Shown here piece by piece: positions 10,600 to 22,672 of a stretch of 64,000 bases of DNA; position 1 is the stretch's first letter, and each line of letters begins with the position of its first letter. Below the pieces are notes generated by a model. It searched no databases and had not been told where the DNA came from. It saw nothing but the letters and a program-made list of their open reading frames with translations. The stretch is from assembly GCA_030737875.1 (NCBI GenBank), contig CM060915.1, positions 905,332,677 to 905,396,676 on the forward strand, given 5' to 3'. This DNA comes from Allium sativum (Eukaryota > Streptophyta > Magnoliopsida > Asparagales > Amaryllidaceae). Made by a program: the position numbers and the translations under genes.

Positions 10600-11490
10600 T
10601 AAATTAAGGCTGAGTCAGGATTGATAGGGTTAAGTCAATTGAATTAATACTTAACCAAATTCAACATGTTAACTAAATTGGTGGGTAGGGTTAGGTTAAT
10701 CTGGACACTTAACCAATTTAATATGTTGACTAGGGGAGTGGGTAAGGTTAAGCAAATGTTTAACCATTCTAACATGATTAAATTGGACTAGAGAGTGAGG
10801 TTAAGTTAATTAGAACACTTAATCATAGAAACATGTTAGTGTGACAAGTGATTGAGGTTAAGTTAATTAGAACACTTAACCATAGAAACATGTTAGTGAG
10901 ACAAGTGATTGAGGTTAAGTTAATTAGAACACTTAACCATAGAAACATGTTAGTGAGATAAGTGCTTAACCATAGAAACATGTTAGTGAGACAAGTGATT
11001 GAGGTTAAGTTAATTAGAACACTTAACCATAGAAACATGTTAGTGAGATAAGTGATTGGGGTTAAGTTAATTAGAACACTTAACCATAGAAACATGTTAG
11101 TGAGACAAGTGATTGAGGTTAAGTAAAATTAAAACTCTTAACCATGATAACAAGTTGATTTGACAAGTGGGTTAGGATTAAGTAAGTTAGAAATACTTAA
11201 CCAATATAACATGAATGATTAGAGTTAAGTAACAAGAACACTTAACCAGTGTAATTTGACTTGTAGTAAAGTTAAACGTGAATGGACAACACTTAACCAT
11301 TATAACCTGTTAATTAAACAAGTAGTAGGGTTAAGTTATATAAGGAGACACTTAACCTTTGTAACAGGTTAGTTAAACAGATGGTGAGGTTAAGTTAACA
11401 CAAGGAGGCAACACTTAACCAGTATAATATGACAAAAGGGATGGGTTAAGTTAACTTGAATTGACTAATGACACTTAACCAACTTGATGA
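10600..11490 (+). repeat. Alternating CTTAACC / GGTTAAG inverted-motif array (5' LTR of E)
   Basis: The core is a 58-bp unit (cttaaccatag, aaacatgttagtgaga, caagtgattgaggttaag) in 5-6 copies at 10805-11130. On both sides the same two heptamers continue in diverged units to about 10600 and 11480. Each unit can fold through CTTAACC with GGTTAAG. One unit near 10965 has lost about 24 bp. The ORF at 10823-11095 (minus) merely reads through the array. Confidence 0.85.
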
Positions 11491-11519
11491 AGGAAAGAAA
11501 CTAAGTAGTAAATCTTAGT

Positions 11520-12871
11520 AGAACACGAGAAGGAGCGTACGTCCGTTTGATTCTAGAAGGCTCCAACGAATTGGGTTACGAAGCCCGAGGCTTCAAGGGG
11601 ACGTGAGGGTACTCTTGGTATCCCTCTGTGAGGCTACAGATGATCCTCCTGGGCTCACAGAGGTTAAGGTCTGCGTTAGAAGAACCAAGGGTATGCCTTG
11701 GTTGCAAAATATGGCAACCTAAAGACTAGGATGGACCAGCGTGATTCGGTGAGAAGACGGTAGCCCTGTGATAGCAACTCGTCGTCTACCTACCATCTTG
11801 AGTCAATCGAGATACGTGAAGCGGAAAGGCGGAGAACTCCAAAAGACCATATACTTGCTATCTAGTTATGGTTGCGGATGGCCATAGGACAGTGGGGCAT
11901 AGGGGGGCCTGCGCATAGTTCTCATTTTTCAAGGATGGCCTTTCATTAGTTGAGGGAGGGGTCGAGTGGGACCATAGCCACTAGAAAAAAAACAGACCTT
12001 AGTATCTGCATCGGCGGATATCTGAAAGCTCCCGACCGAGTTCCGTATTTCTAGAGTAGCCCTGACACGGAACTCGGGCCGCACATTACAGGACATGTGC
12101 ATCTAGACAAGCGATAACGATTCGCGACACATACGAGGAAAAAGTCTAGGAACATATACCACTCTAGGTAGTGTGTCCTAGACTAGAGGGCATCGTTCGG
12201 AAGATAGTATAAATCCTAGATTAGATCTAGGTCAGGAACAATAAATGTACGCCTGAAGGCAACAAAAATTACAGGGATTGGATCACGTTATCATTACTAG
12301 TTGGGACACTAGTTAGGTGGTGCAGAGATTAGTATGGGGTACGATAGTATATTCGGTTCGATATAACTTAACTTAGTTTAGGGTGCTTTCCCATTTCCAG
12401 CATATACTTATCATGCTCTTTTTCTTATCCATAGACTGAATAGTCACTATACTTACTCAGGCTTTATGTCTGACTCTACTTTTCTTTCGTTTTCTTTTCT
12501 TCCGTTTCCCCCCCCCCAAGGTAGTTGAGGAGGGAATAGTTCAGCTCAGGTTAGATTGGACCACTGCTCTTCCCAAGCTTGAAGATTCTTGGACAAAGTG
12601 CTTTGGACTCTCCTTTTCGCTGCTATGGCTGGCTTATGCTACATTGGGAATATAAATGTATTTTTATGCTTCTTTATTTTGTAAGACAGATGATACTCTG
12701 ATATTGGAAAACAATTGTTGTACAAACTATCTTATCAATAAAGTAAAGTTTTATTTTCCGCTGTTTAATTTCTATCTGTCTTGTAATTTATCTGCATCTT
12801 TTACCCTAAATGCTCCACAGAACTTAGTGCATTCCCTTTGTGAGTGACACTAACAGATATGGGGTGTTACA
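11520..12871 (+). repeat. GC-richer 3' part of element E 5' LTR
   Basis: No gene. It contains an inverted pair around TACTCTTGGTATCCCTCTGTGAGGCT...GGGCTCACAGAGG (11611-11664), the polyadenylation signal AATAAA at 12737, and the LTR end. Short ORFs 12656-12847 and its copy at 18770 are LTR sequence, not genes. Confidence 0.6.
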
Positions 12872-12890
12872 CGTGGTATCAGAGCTGAAG
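12872..12890 (+). other. Primer binding site of element E
   Basis: CG-TGGTATCAGAGCTGAAG directly after the 5' LTR; TGGTATCAGAGC is the standard tRNA-iMet primer site of plant LTR elements. Confidence 0.9.
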
Positions 12891-14605
12891 GTTACTGGAT
12901 CAGATAAAAGATTTGAAAAAAAAAATATTATTTTCAAACAGTTTTAAAAGAAGCATTTTCAAAAGAAATGTTTTGTTTTAAAGGCATATTCCCCAAAAGC
13001 CATACGCACTATCTTCTGATTCTCTGTTTGAATTCTGGTCCCCTTCTTTCTTGAGTCTCTGGAGCTTCTGGCTTTCTGGGAGGTAACCTCATCGAAGGGC
13101 GAAGTAGTGCCCGACTTCCATCTATAACCGTAGTAGTTTCACCTGCGGCTAGTTTTCTTCCAAGCTTAGTAGGGTTTTCTGTACGATGGAGGCAGCTTTC
13201 GAGAGATTTGTCAACATGATTACACACGAAAGAGGATGAGGAGTTTGGCTAAGGAGCACAACCCAAGGATGAGGAATTCATGGATGTAGACTTGGCTCAC
13301 GAAGGAGGAAGGGATTATAAAACCTAAGACAAAAGGAAGTATCTTTACTATGGCAGAATAGGGCACATAATTAAGAACAAAGGACAAGATTTTCAGAAGG
13401 GCAAGTACATGCTTTCACCACTAAGCGTACCTAGGAGAAAGGTAGTAAAGTTCTGTTGGAAGAGTCTAGCTTTTCTATTTGTACTCTTTCTTTCGGTTTT
13501 AGCACTTCGCATTTGTTCATATTTGCTTCCATATTTGAGTCTCTGCACCTTAGTACTTGTATAGTAAAAGATCCCAACTAGTACTCAAGTGTTTGGTTGT
13601 TTTTGCTTAGGTCATCTGACGTAGATCGTCCAAATTCGGAGGAGACATTCCTCGGGTGCTTGTCTGATATTGGTTTAGGCCTTTGGGGCTTGTACTTGAG
13701 GGACATTGAGTTCGACTAGGATGGTTTGCTTGAGAGATGAATAGTTGTGGCAGGCGCTCTATATAGAGAAGGACTAACCTTAAGAGAGGTAAAAAGTACG
13801 TAGTGACCTTTTGACCCTTATAGTTATGGCATGATGGATAAGCTAAAAGGAGAGACCTCTGATCATCCTAGTATATACACTTAGTATCATGGTTGACATT
13901 TGTTTATTTTGGAAATGGAGGTCAAGAAACTTCGCAATCGCGAAGTTGAATCTGTTAAGGTACAGTTGAGTAAAGCTCAAGAAGACGTGATACAGAAGAT
14001 TGAAGATAAGGCATACGCGCCTCATACCTTTTTTCTTAAGGGTACATCCTTGATTCCTTTTTTTAGGAATTCTATGCATACTAATTTCTAGCTTTTAAGG
14101 TATATCCTCAAGGACGTATCATCGATCCTTAGATAGAAACCCTTTTGGATGTAAACATGTATTTGAAACATGTTATGGTTGATGGTTGCGAATGGTTGCT
14201 AGTGGTTGCTCGTGAATGCATATACACACGTATTAGGCACTAGATCAGCTCAGACGCTTTCATATTTCATTTACATATATGTATTTGTTTATGAATTGAA
14301 CTTAATGTGCTATCATATGGATGTTGCATTTGAGTGAATGGTTGTGCACTCATATAGAAATAATATGTATCATTAGGATTTGCATACATATTGGACGCAT
14401 GGCACTGACATGATTTGCATTAAGGAGGTCAACTGAATCAGTAGACCGCCTGATTTTGCATTAGGTAAGGACATATACACACACTATGCATATGAACATA
14501 AAAGCATTAGAAGCCTTTAAGGACAATGGATGCCTGTGTTTGATGGCTGAGTAGATGGACGATTGGATGGTAGGATATGCATTCTCCTAGACTTGAAGAT
14601 TTCGG
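12891..14605 (+). pseudogene. Non-coding interior of element E with gag zinc-knuckle relic
   Basis: No open frame of useful length. At about 13337-13378 the plus strand reads KYLYYGRIGHIIKN, which lines up with a retroviral zinc knuckle (C-x-x-C-G-x-x-G-H) in which both first cysteines are tyrosines. Just upstream an ATG at 13182 opens MEAAFERFVNMITHERG, perhaps the gag start. Integrase, RT and RNase H are absent. The short ORFs here on both strands (13009-13227, 13843-14079, 13900-14091) show no family features. Confidence 0.55.
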
Positions 14606-14632
14606 GGACGAAATCCTTTAAGGAGGGGAGAA
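14606..14632 (+). other. Polypurine tract region of element E
   Basis: GGGACGAAATCCTTTAAGGAGGGGAGAA ends exactly at the 3' LTR start. The final AAGGAGGGGAGAA is the plus-strand primer tract. Confidence 0.88.
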
Positions 14633-17600
14633 TGTAACACCCCGTATTTATGTTAACACTAAAGTTGCTAATTCAAAAATAATAATAAATGTGTAAAGGG
14701 GAGATGTATCTAATGTGCATACAAATTTAATAATAAACGTGTAAAGGGGAGATGTATCTAATGCGCATACAAATTTAATAATAAATATGTAAAGGGGGGA
14801 TGTATCTAATGTGCATACAAATTTAATAATAAATGTTGATAATGTACATTAAGAAAGTAATTATGACATAATTTGAAATAGGAGTAATTTACAGCCCTTA
14901 AATTGTGAACATAATTGGCTTCTCTTTAGAACGGATGGCTTGTATTAACCTTGGCTTCATCGACGGCTCAAATTAACTTGCAACTCTATATAAACAACAT
15001 AGCTCTCACAACCTAATTCACACAAAAAAAGAAGAAAAAAGAAAAAGGAGCCGTCATGCTGCTAAAGAGAGACTAGGAGTAGCCGTTAAATTAAGAGACG
15101 ATTAAGAGTTGATTCAAAGCTTAAAACTACAACAAATAAATCAAAACAACGTCAACCTCAAAGGATAGCATCACCAAATTCAGAATCCTGAATACAAGAT
15201 TCGTCATACGTTGTAAGTAGAGTACTATTCCGATATGAATAAAAATTGAGACTTGATTTGTGTAGAATGAAAATGGAATCGTACTTTAATTGTAACGATG
15301 CTAGTTCATAATTGTATATTGTTCTGATTTTATTATAAATGGATTTGGGATGTTGTAGTATAATTAACATGATATTGGATTAATTGTACATTTGCAATGA
15401 AAAGTAACACCCCTTGCAAGTATACGATTCATGTTGGAAATTGACATTTATATGTTGTGGTTAATAAGAAGTTGTATATATTTTGTTACAACCAAGTTGA
15501 GACTTATATAAACATAATTCACTGTTATGCCTACATGATTTAGATCTTTGTATATATATGCCTATGATCATTTCAAGTGTAGTTGGATCCATTTGGGTAA
15601 CATGATTCATATAAGTTTATGTTGGAATAGGCCTCATAATTCAAGTTAAACTATACTTTTGTATTAGTGACAAAAGTAAGCATCTTTGTGAACATATAGT
15701 GACTTTATGGAAATGACTAGTTTATGTTTAGTGTTATGCCTAAATAAAAATATGTTTTAGGCTTATGTTGTTATAAAAATCATATGCTAATACAAGTGAC
15801 ACCTAATTTAGTTAGGTTCATATTTTAAATGCAAGTTTACATGAATAGATTGAAACCCATGACTCATGTTTAGGTTTATGATTTATGTCAAAATTATATG
15901 CTATTACAATGCAAGTACACAAGCCCCTAACTTATGTTAATTAAATCGCTATATTGCAAGTTCATGCACCACTAATTTATGTTAATTAAATCGGTATATT
16001 GCAAGTTCATGCACCACATAATTTATGTTAATTAAATCGCTATATTGCAAGTTCATGCACCACTAATTTATGTTAATTAAATCGCTATATTGCAAGTTCA
16101 TGCACCACTAATTTATGTTAATTAAATCGCTATATTGCAAGTTCATGCACCACATAATTTATGTTAGTTAAATCGCTATGTTGCAAGTTCATGCGTTCAC
16201 ACACCCCTTTTATGTTACATAGAATATATCATGTTCTAAGCCTCTTTTTTTTTATGTTTCTAAGTTGGGCTGAAATGTTGGAGCTCAACATATGTTATAA
16301 TAATTAAAATATATGTGTTGGCATGTTTGGCACATGCCAACGACTTGTGAAATTTAAGTGGTATAAATTATTATACCCAAGAATAACGAATTTGGATAAT
16401 GGGCCACAAAACATTTACATATAAAATTGAAAAGAGACAAATATGTAAACTTAGAAATATGATATGCTTAACCCGAGGTTGGATTGAGTTGTGATGTAAA
16501 CCTGCCCGGAACCGACCGGCTGTCCAGTAATCACAACAAAACCTATCCAATGTGGGTGGTTAAGCATTGAGCCCAATAAAGACTCGAGGTTAGACATGAG
16601 TTGTGGTGTAAACCTGCCCGGAACCGACCGACTGTCCAGTTACCACAACAATATCTGTCTAATGTGAGTGGTTGGTGCTTTAATTAATAAATTAAGGCTG
16701 AGTCAGGATTGATAGGGTTAAGTCAATTGAATTAATACTTAACCAAATTCAACATGTTAACTAAATTGGTGGGTAGGGTTAGGTTAATCTGGACACTTAA
16801 CCAATTTAATATGTTGACTAGGGGAGTGGGTAAGGTTAAGCAAATGTTTAACCATTCTAACATGATTAAACTGGACTAGAGAGTGAGGTTAAGTTAATTA
16901 GAACACTTAATCATAGAAACATGTTAGTGTGACAAGTGATTGAGGTTAAGTTAATTAGAACACTTAACCATAGAAACATGTTAGTGAGACAAGTGATTGA
17001 GGTTAAGTTAATTAGAACACTTAACCATAGAAACATGTTAGTGAGATAAGTGATTGAGGTTAAGTTAATTAGAACACTTAACCATAGAAACATGTTAGTG
17101 AGACAAGTGATTGAGGTTAAGTTAATTAGAACACTTAACCATAGAAACATGTTAGTGAGATAAGTGATTGGGGTTAAGTTAATTTGAACACTTATCCATA
17201 GAAACATGTTAGTGAGACAAGTGATTGAGGTTAAGTAAAATTAGAACTCTTACCCTTGATAACAAGTTGATTTGACAAGTGGGTTAGGATTAAGTAAGTT
17301 AGAAATACTTAACCAATATAACATGAATGATTAGAGTTAAGTAACAAGAACACTTAACCAATGTAATTTGACTTGTAGTAAAGTTAAACGTGAATGGACA
17401 ACACTTAACCATTATAACCTGTTAATTAAACAAGTAGTAGGGTTAAGTTATATAAGGAGACACTTAACCGTTGTAACAGGTTAGTTAAACAGATGGTGAG
17501 GTTAAGTTAACACAAGGAGGCAACACTTAACTAGTATAATATGATAAAAGGGATGGGTTAAGTTAACTTGAATTGACTAATGACACTTAACCAACTTGAT

Positions 17601-18985
17601 GAAGGAAAGAAACTAAGTAGTAAATCTTAGTAGAACACGAGAAGGAGCGTACGTCCGTCTGATTCTAGAAGGCTCCAACGAATTGGGTTACGAAGCCCGA
17701 GGCTTTGAGGGGACGTGAGGGTACTCTTGGTATCCCTCTGTGAGGCTGCAGATGATCCTCCTGGGCTCACAGAGGTTAAGGTCTGCGTTAGAAGAACCAA
17801 GGGTATGCCTTGGTTGCAAAATATGGCAACCTAAAGACTAGGATGGACCAGCGTGATTCGGCGAGAAGACGGTAGCCCTGTGATAGCAACTCGTCGTCTA
17901 CCTACCATTTTGAGTCAATCGAGATACGTGAAGCGGAAAGGCGGAGAACTCCAAAAGACCATATACTTGCTATCTAGTTATGGTTGCGGATGGCCATAGG
18001 ACAGTAGGGCATAGGGGGGCCTGCGCATAGTTCTCATTTTTCAAGGATGGCCTTTCATTAGTTGAGGGAGGGGTCGAGTGGGACCATAGCCACTAGAAAA
18101 AAAAACATACCTTAGCATCTGCATCGGCGGATATCTGAAAGCTCCCGACCGAGTTCCGTATTTCTAGAGTAGCCCTGACACGGAACTCGGGCCGCACATT
18201 ACAGGACATGTGCATCTAGACAAGAGATAACGATTTGCGAAACATACATGGAAAAAGTCTAGGAACGTATACCACTCTAGGTAGTGTGTCCTAGACTAGA
18301 GGGCATCGTTCGGAAGATAGCGTAAATCCTAGATTAGATCTAGGTCAGAAACAATAAATGTACGCCTGAAGGCAACAAAAATTACAGGGATTGGGATCAC
18401 GTTATCATTGCTAGTTGGGACACTAGTTAGGTGGTGCAGAGATTAGTATGGGGTACGATAGTATATTCGGTTCGAGATAACTTAACTTAGTTTAGGGTGC
18501 TTTCCCATTTCCAGCATATACTTATCATGCTCTTTTTCTTATCCATAGACTGAATAGTCACTATACTTACTCAGGCTTTATGTCTGACTCTACTTTTCTT
18601 TCGTCTTCTTTTCTTCCGTTCCCCCCCCCCAAGGTAGTTGAGGAGGGAATAGTTCAGCTCAGGTTAGATTGGACCACTGCTCTTCCCAAGCTTGAAGATT
18701 CTTGGACAAAGTGCTTTGGACTCTCCTTTTCGCTGCTATGGCTGGCTTATGCTACATTGGGGAATATAAATGTATTTTTATGCTTCTTTATTTTGTAAGA
18801 CAGATGATACTCTGATATTGGAAAACAATTGTTGTACAAACTATCTTATCAATAAAGTAAAGTTTTATTTTCCGCTATTTAATTTCTGTCTGTCTTGTAA
18901 TTTATCTGCATCTTTTACCCTAAATGCTCCACAGAACTTAGTGCATTCCCTTTGTGAGTGACACTAACGGATGTGGGGTGTTACA
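14633..18985 (+). repeat. 3' LTR of element E (4353 bp)
   Basis: Near-identical to 8554-12871 with only scattered changes. It carries the same internal arrays: 48-bp repeats 14680-14835, 45-bp repeats 15925-16200, heptamer array 16690-17600, TATA box 14987-14994. It ends GTGTTACA before GTAAT. Confidence 0.9.
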
Positions 18986-19244
18986 GTAATACTTCATATC
19001 TAACACCGCGGTGTTATCGGAAAATTCAATTACCATTTCACGTTCAAATCTAATTAAAGATTTAACTATTGCTTGGTGCAAAACTGGCGATACTCCATTC
19101 TCGATCATTTCTTGAATTTGATCATTTTAGTTATCAAATTCACTCTTCAATCTAATTAAAGATTCATTAAAACTCTAATTCAGTTTTAATTTCCAAAAAT
19201 CATTACTTAATGATTATTCAAATCCAGGAAATATATCTTGTCTT

Positions 19245-19842
19245 TAACTGGGTTAAAACTAATGTCATTTAAAACACAGCTCACGATAAACCCAAAATCA
19301 CATTCCATTAACAATGGAATTTTCACGGAAAATAGATCAATATATATAATTGATATAAACTTCCATATCCGACTAATAATATAAATGGAATAATGGCAAA
19401 GCCTTTTAAATTCCATATATATTAGCAGTCTTCCTCCATAGAAATTCACTTCGATTATTACCAAATCGAATTCCATTCCATTCCAATTTATTTTATTAAA
19501 TTGGAAAACTTTACTTTGGAAAATCTCCTTTAAATCTTAACAAAAGATTTATAAATTCCAAATCACATTTCACTGTAACTCGGGTTAAAGAATGAATGTC
19601 GTTAAAACACAGTTCACGATAAATCCAATTCACATTTCATTAATTATCAGGTTAAAGAACAAGTGTTATTTAAAACACCATTCACGATAAAACCAAAAAT
19701 CAATTCCAATTCAATTCCAATTAAATATCATTTAATTGGTATACCTCATTAAATCTAAATAAAAAGATTTAATCTTTTCTCAACTGGGTTTAAGAACAGT
19801 GTTAATGAAGACGCCATTCACGACAAACCCAAATCCTATTTG
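19245..19842. repeat. Four diverged copies of a ~60-bp motif in element D
   Basis: Copies near 19245, 19575, 19648 and 19785 share GGGTTAAA...AAAACACAGTTCACGATAAACCCA. Each begins with GGGTT and ends with AACCC, so each is a potential stem. Spacing is irregular. Confidence 0.6.
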
Positions 19843-20559
19843 ATATTAAATACAAGGCTCTGAATAGAAAATATATCGGCTTATATTCAATATCAAATAC
19901 CACAACCAACAAATATCGTATTGGAACTAACGATATAAATATATCTTTCAGATTTCCATAACAATATCTGTATAATCACGAAATCCAACATCGAAATATC
20001 CCAAAGACAATTTCGATTCAAATCCATTCCAATTCATATATTGGAAATTCCGGTTATTTTTAAAACCCTTTCAAATCCAATTTATTTATTTCAAAAATAA
20101 ATGGATTATAATTCTAGTTCAAAACTAGTTCATTTCGATAAAAATCTATTTTTATCTTTTCAAATATGGAATTTTTCATCCCAATTCTTTCCAAATCATT
20201 TCTTCTGATTTTACACTAATTATTGATATTTTTAATAATTTTATCAAGGCCAGTACAGTCGATTTCCATAAACGGCCATCAAACTGCACTTACAACGACC
20301 TTTTCGAAATTTGATTTGGACATAATTCCAAATACAACCGTTAGATTTGCAATTTCTAATATTCGTTAGAAAGCTCTTTTCGATACGAACCCAATGGTTT
20401 CGGTTTTAGGAGAATCCGACGGTCGGATCTCCCGTAATGTCCATTCGAAGTCAATTGTCGAAATTCGTGAACTGCCGCAGCGCGGCGCGTTCTATTCAGA
20501 CCATTATATATGTATAATATATATATTATATATATATTTCGATGATTTCCTTTTAAAAC

Positions 20560-20875
20560 GTATTTTATAAATCGTTTTAAATTCGTTTTCAAAACGATTT
20601 CAACTTCCATCTCAAATTCAAATCAAAATTGAATTTTCCAATATAAATTCGTTTTAAATTCATTTCAAATCGATTTCAATTCAAATCGATTTCAATTCAA
20701 TTTCAATCCATTTTAAATTCAATTCAAAACGATTTCAATTCTATTTCAATTTAATTCGAATTTCAATTCTATTTCAATTTAATTCGAATTTCAAATTCAA
20801 TTCGAATTTCAATTCTATTCGAATTTCAAATTCAGTTTCAATTTAATTTGAAATTAAATTTTCCATATCATTTCA
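20560..20875. repeat. Degenerate TTTCAATTCAAAT-type simple repeat
   Basis: Overlapping TTCAATTC, CGATTTCAA and TTCGAATTTC words fill this stretch. Just upstream 20505-20540 is a TA-rich tract. Confidence 0.7.
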
Positions 20876-21719
20876 ATATTAAAACGATAATATTTTCCAA
20901 ATATTCGATTTTGAAATCACTTTTCGATATTCATTATAAAACGAATAAATCGACAAAATTCTCGTTCTTGTTAAAATGGCGTTTAACTACTTAACACGGC
21001 TTCACATTTCAATATTCACTAAACATTATTTTAAAATATTCGATAATTCTGAACTGGAATCAGACACAGTCAATTACCATATAATGTGGTTTATATGGAT
21101 TTCATACACACATGCACATAACCACAATCAAACACAGTCAACCATCATCCAAAGTGCATTCTACACTACATAAGCATCAAATATAAAGATTTAACGCTTA
21201 TAACAGTCTGTCAACCAATCGATTGACATACAACTAATTATTGGGATTAGTGTATGTCCAATATCATCTCAATACCCGTATGGGGTTTCAATCAACAAAT
21301 AATGTATTTTATTTGTGCAGTTGGGCGATGTGTAAAATTTATCCTCCCAATCAATATCAGTCAAATGTGTGTACCTAAACAAATCATCCGATTTTTTTAT
21401 AAATATTTATTTCATTTTATATGCATGTTAAAAATTATATTTTTAACTATAAAATATTTATTTCCATTCCACATCACACAATCAACTTTCATAACAGATC
21501 AATCAAACATATAAGTCATCCATGGTATGTGGACGATGAGTGTCAGGTGCTGCTAAGCACCGTCTGCATCCTAGTATATATTTCAAACTAGAAAATAAAA
21601 TTAAAAGTGAGGAGTTCTCACATTTGGATTCCACTCATCCATTCTCTATTTCTGAATGGCTCGGATTTGCTCAATATTTCAATGCGATCCTTTCTCGTTG
21701 TTCATCGTAAAAATCGCAT

Positions 21720-22262
21720 TTTTAATATGAAGTTTATTTTTAAAAAAATCACATTTTTATGATGGCACTTCATATATAAAAATCATATTTTTCTACAATG
21801 CTTCTTTCTATATAAAAATTATATTTTTATATTTCTACCTCTAATATAAAGATCGAATATTTATTTCGCTATATATATGATAAATTCACCTTTTTATATT
21901 GTCACTTCATATATAAAAATCGTATTTTTATCCTATCGCTACATATATAAAGATCAAATTTTTACTATCTGTATAACATAAAAATCGTATTTTTATTATC
22001 TCTATAATATAAAAATCATATTTTTATTCCTTCTATAGTATAAAAATCGAATCTTTATAATTCTAAAAAAAATCAAATCTTTATATTAATTAAAAATTTA
22101 ATCTTTTCGTAATGAAAATATAACCTTTTCATTATTAAAAATATAATCTTTTCATAAGGAAAAATCATATTTTTGCTAATTTGAAAATCATATCTTTGCT
22201 ATAAAAATCTCATAACTTTGCTATAAAAATCTCAGCTTTTCATTCTAAAAATCGTATAAAAA
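21720..22262. repeat. Degenerate array of TATAAAAATC(A/G)TATTTTTAT units
   Basis: About 15 units of roughly 30 bp built on an imperfect palindrome (AAAAATC...TATTTTT). No coding content. Confidence 0.7.
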
Positions 22263-22319
22263 ACAATGCTTTAATCTATGAAATAAAATAAAATAAAACA
22301 AATTAAAAGGACTCACTGT

Positions 22320-22672
22320 TTTTTTCCAGAGAGGGGGGATTTCAGTCGCTCGAGATCGTCGTAGGGGGGGGGGGTCTTATAGGCGGCGGTGGTCGTCGGT
22401 AATGGAAGGGGTGGCGGCTAGGTTAGAGGGGATCGGGGGTTTCTAGGTTTTGGGGGAGTGGTCTGGAGAAAGAGAGGATCGAGAAGAGGAGGGAGGAAGC
22501 GGGATTGCGTGGCGGATAGAGGGAAGGGGTGCGGTGCGGCGGGTAGCGGTGTCAGGGAGGAGGGTGACGACGTGGAAAAAGGGGGGCTGAATCGCGATTT
22601 GGAGAGGAAAGAGGGGGGGTCAATGGTTTGACTGAGAAATGGGAAGGGGAGGAGGGTTTTATAAATTTTATA
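22320..22672 (-). promoter_or_regulatory. Putative promoter / leader of element D
   Basis: In minus sense TTTATAAAACC (22661-22671) is followed by a strongly C/T-rich leader, seen as G-rich plus strand with runs of up to nine G. This resembles an LTR TATA box plus 5' leader and agrees with the minus orientation given by the termini. No experimental start is implied. Confidence 0.4.

Larger units (their letters stand above)
8554..12871 (+). repeat. 5' LTR of element E (4318 bp)
   Basis: TGTAACACCC...GGGTGTTACA. From 5' to 3' it holds three 48-bp repeats, a TATA box, a 45-bp repeat array, a ~112-bp duplication, the CTTAACC/GGTTAAG array, a GC-richer block (11520-12250) and a polyadenylation signal AATAAA (12737-12742). 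It differs from the 3' LTR mainly in repeat copy: one ~58-bp unit near 10965 has lost about 24 bp. No protein-coding content is supported. Confidence 0.9.
8554..18985 (+). mobile_element. Element E: LARD-like non-autonomous Ty3 element with 4.3 kb LTRs
   Basis: Two near-identical direct repeats (8554-12871, 4318 bp; 14633-18985, 4353 bp) begin TGTAACACCCCGTATTT and end GGGGTGTTACA. They enclose 1761 bp that starts with a primer site and ends with a purine tract. GTAAT flanks the whole at 8549-8553 and 18986-18990. The interior has no readable pol and only a degenerate zinc-knuckle relic. The sequence TTTCGGGGACGAAATCCTTT before the 3' LTR is typical of plant chromoviruses, so the likely helper is a Ty3 chromovirus. 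The very similar LTRs make it the youngest layer of the nest. Known relatives in structure are LARDs, but the LTR here is far longer than the interior. Confidence 0.88.

Noticed and set aside
10823..11095. 90-residue minus ORF with repeated MFLWLSVLINLTSITCLTN (and its 98-residue copy at 16911-17207)
   Set aside because: It is the reading of the 58-bp LTR tandem repeat and appears in both LTRs only because they are copies.
12872..12890. tRNA gene fragments at TGGTATCAGAGC sites (also 55281, 5771)
   Set aside because: These are complements of the tRNA-iMet 3' end placed exactly at LTR ends, i.e. primer sites.
18580..18798. 72-residue plus ORF MSDSTFLSSSFLPFPPPK
   Set aside because: Inside the 3' LTR of E; the same sequence in the 5' LTR is broken by a small indel, so it is not maintained.
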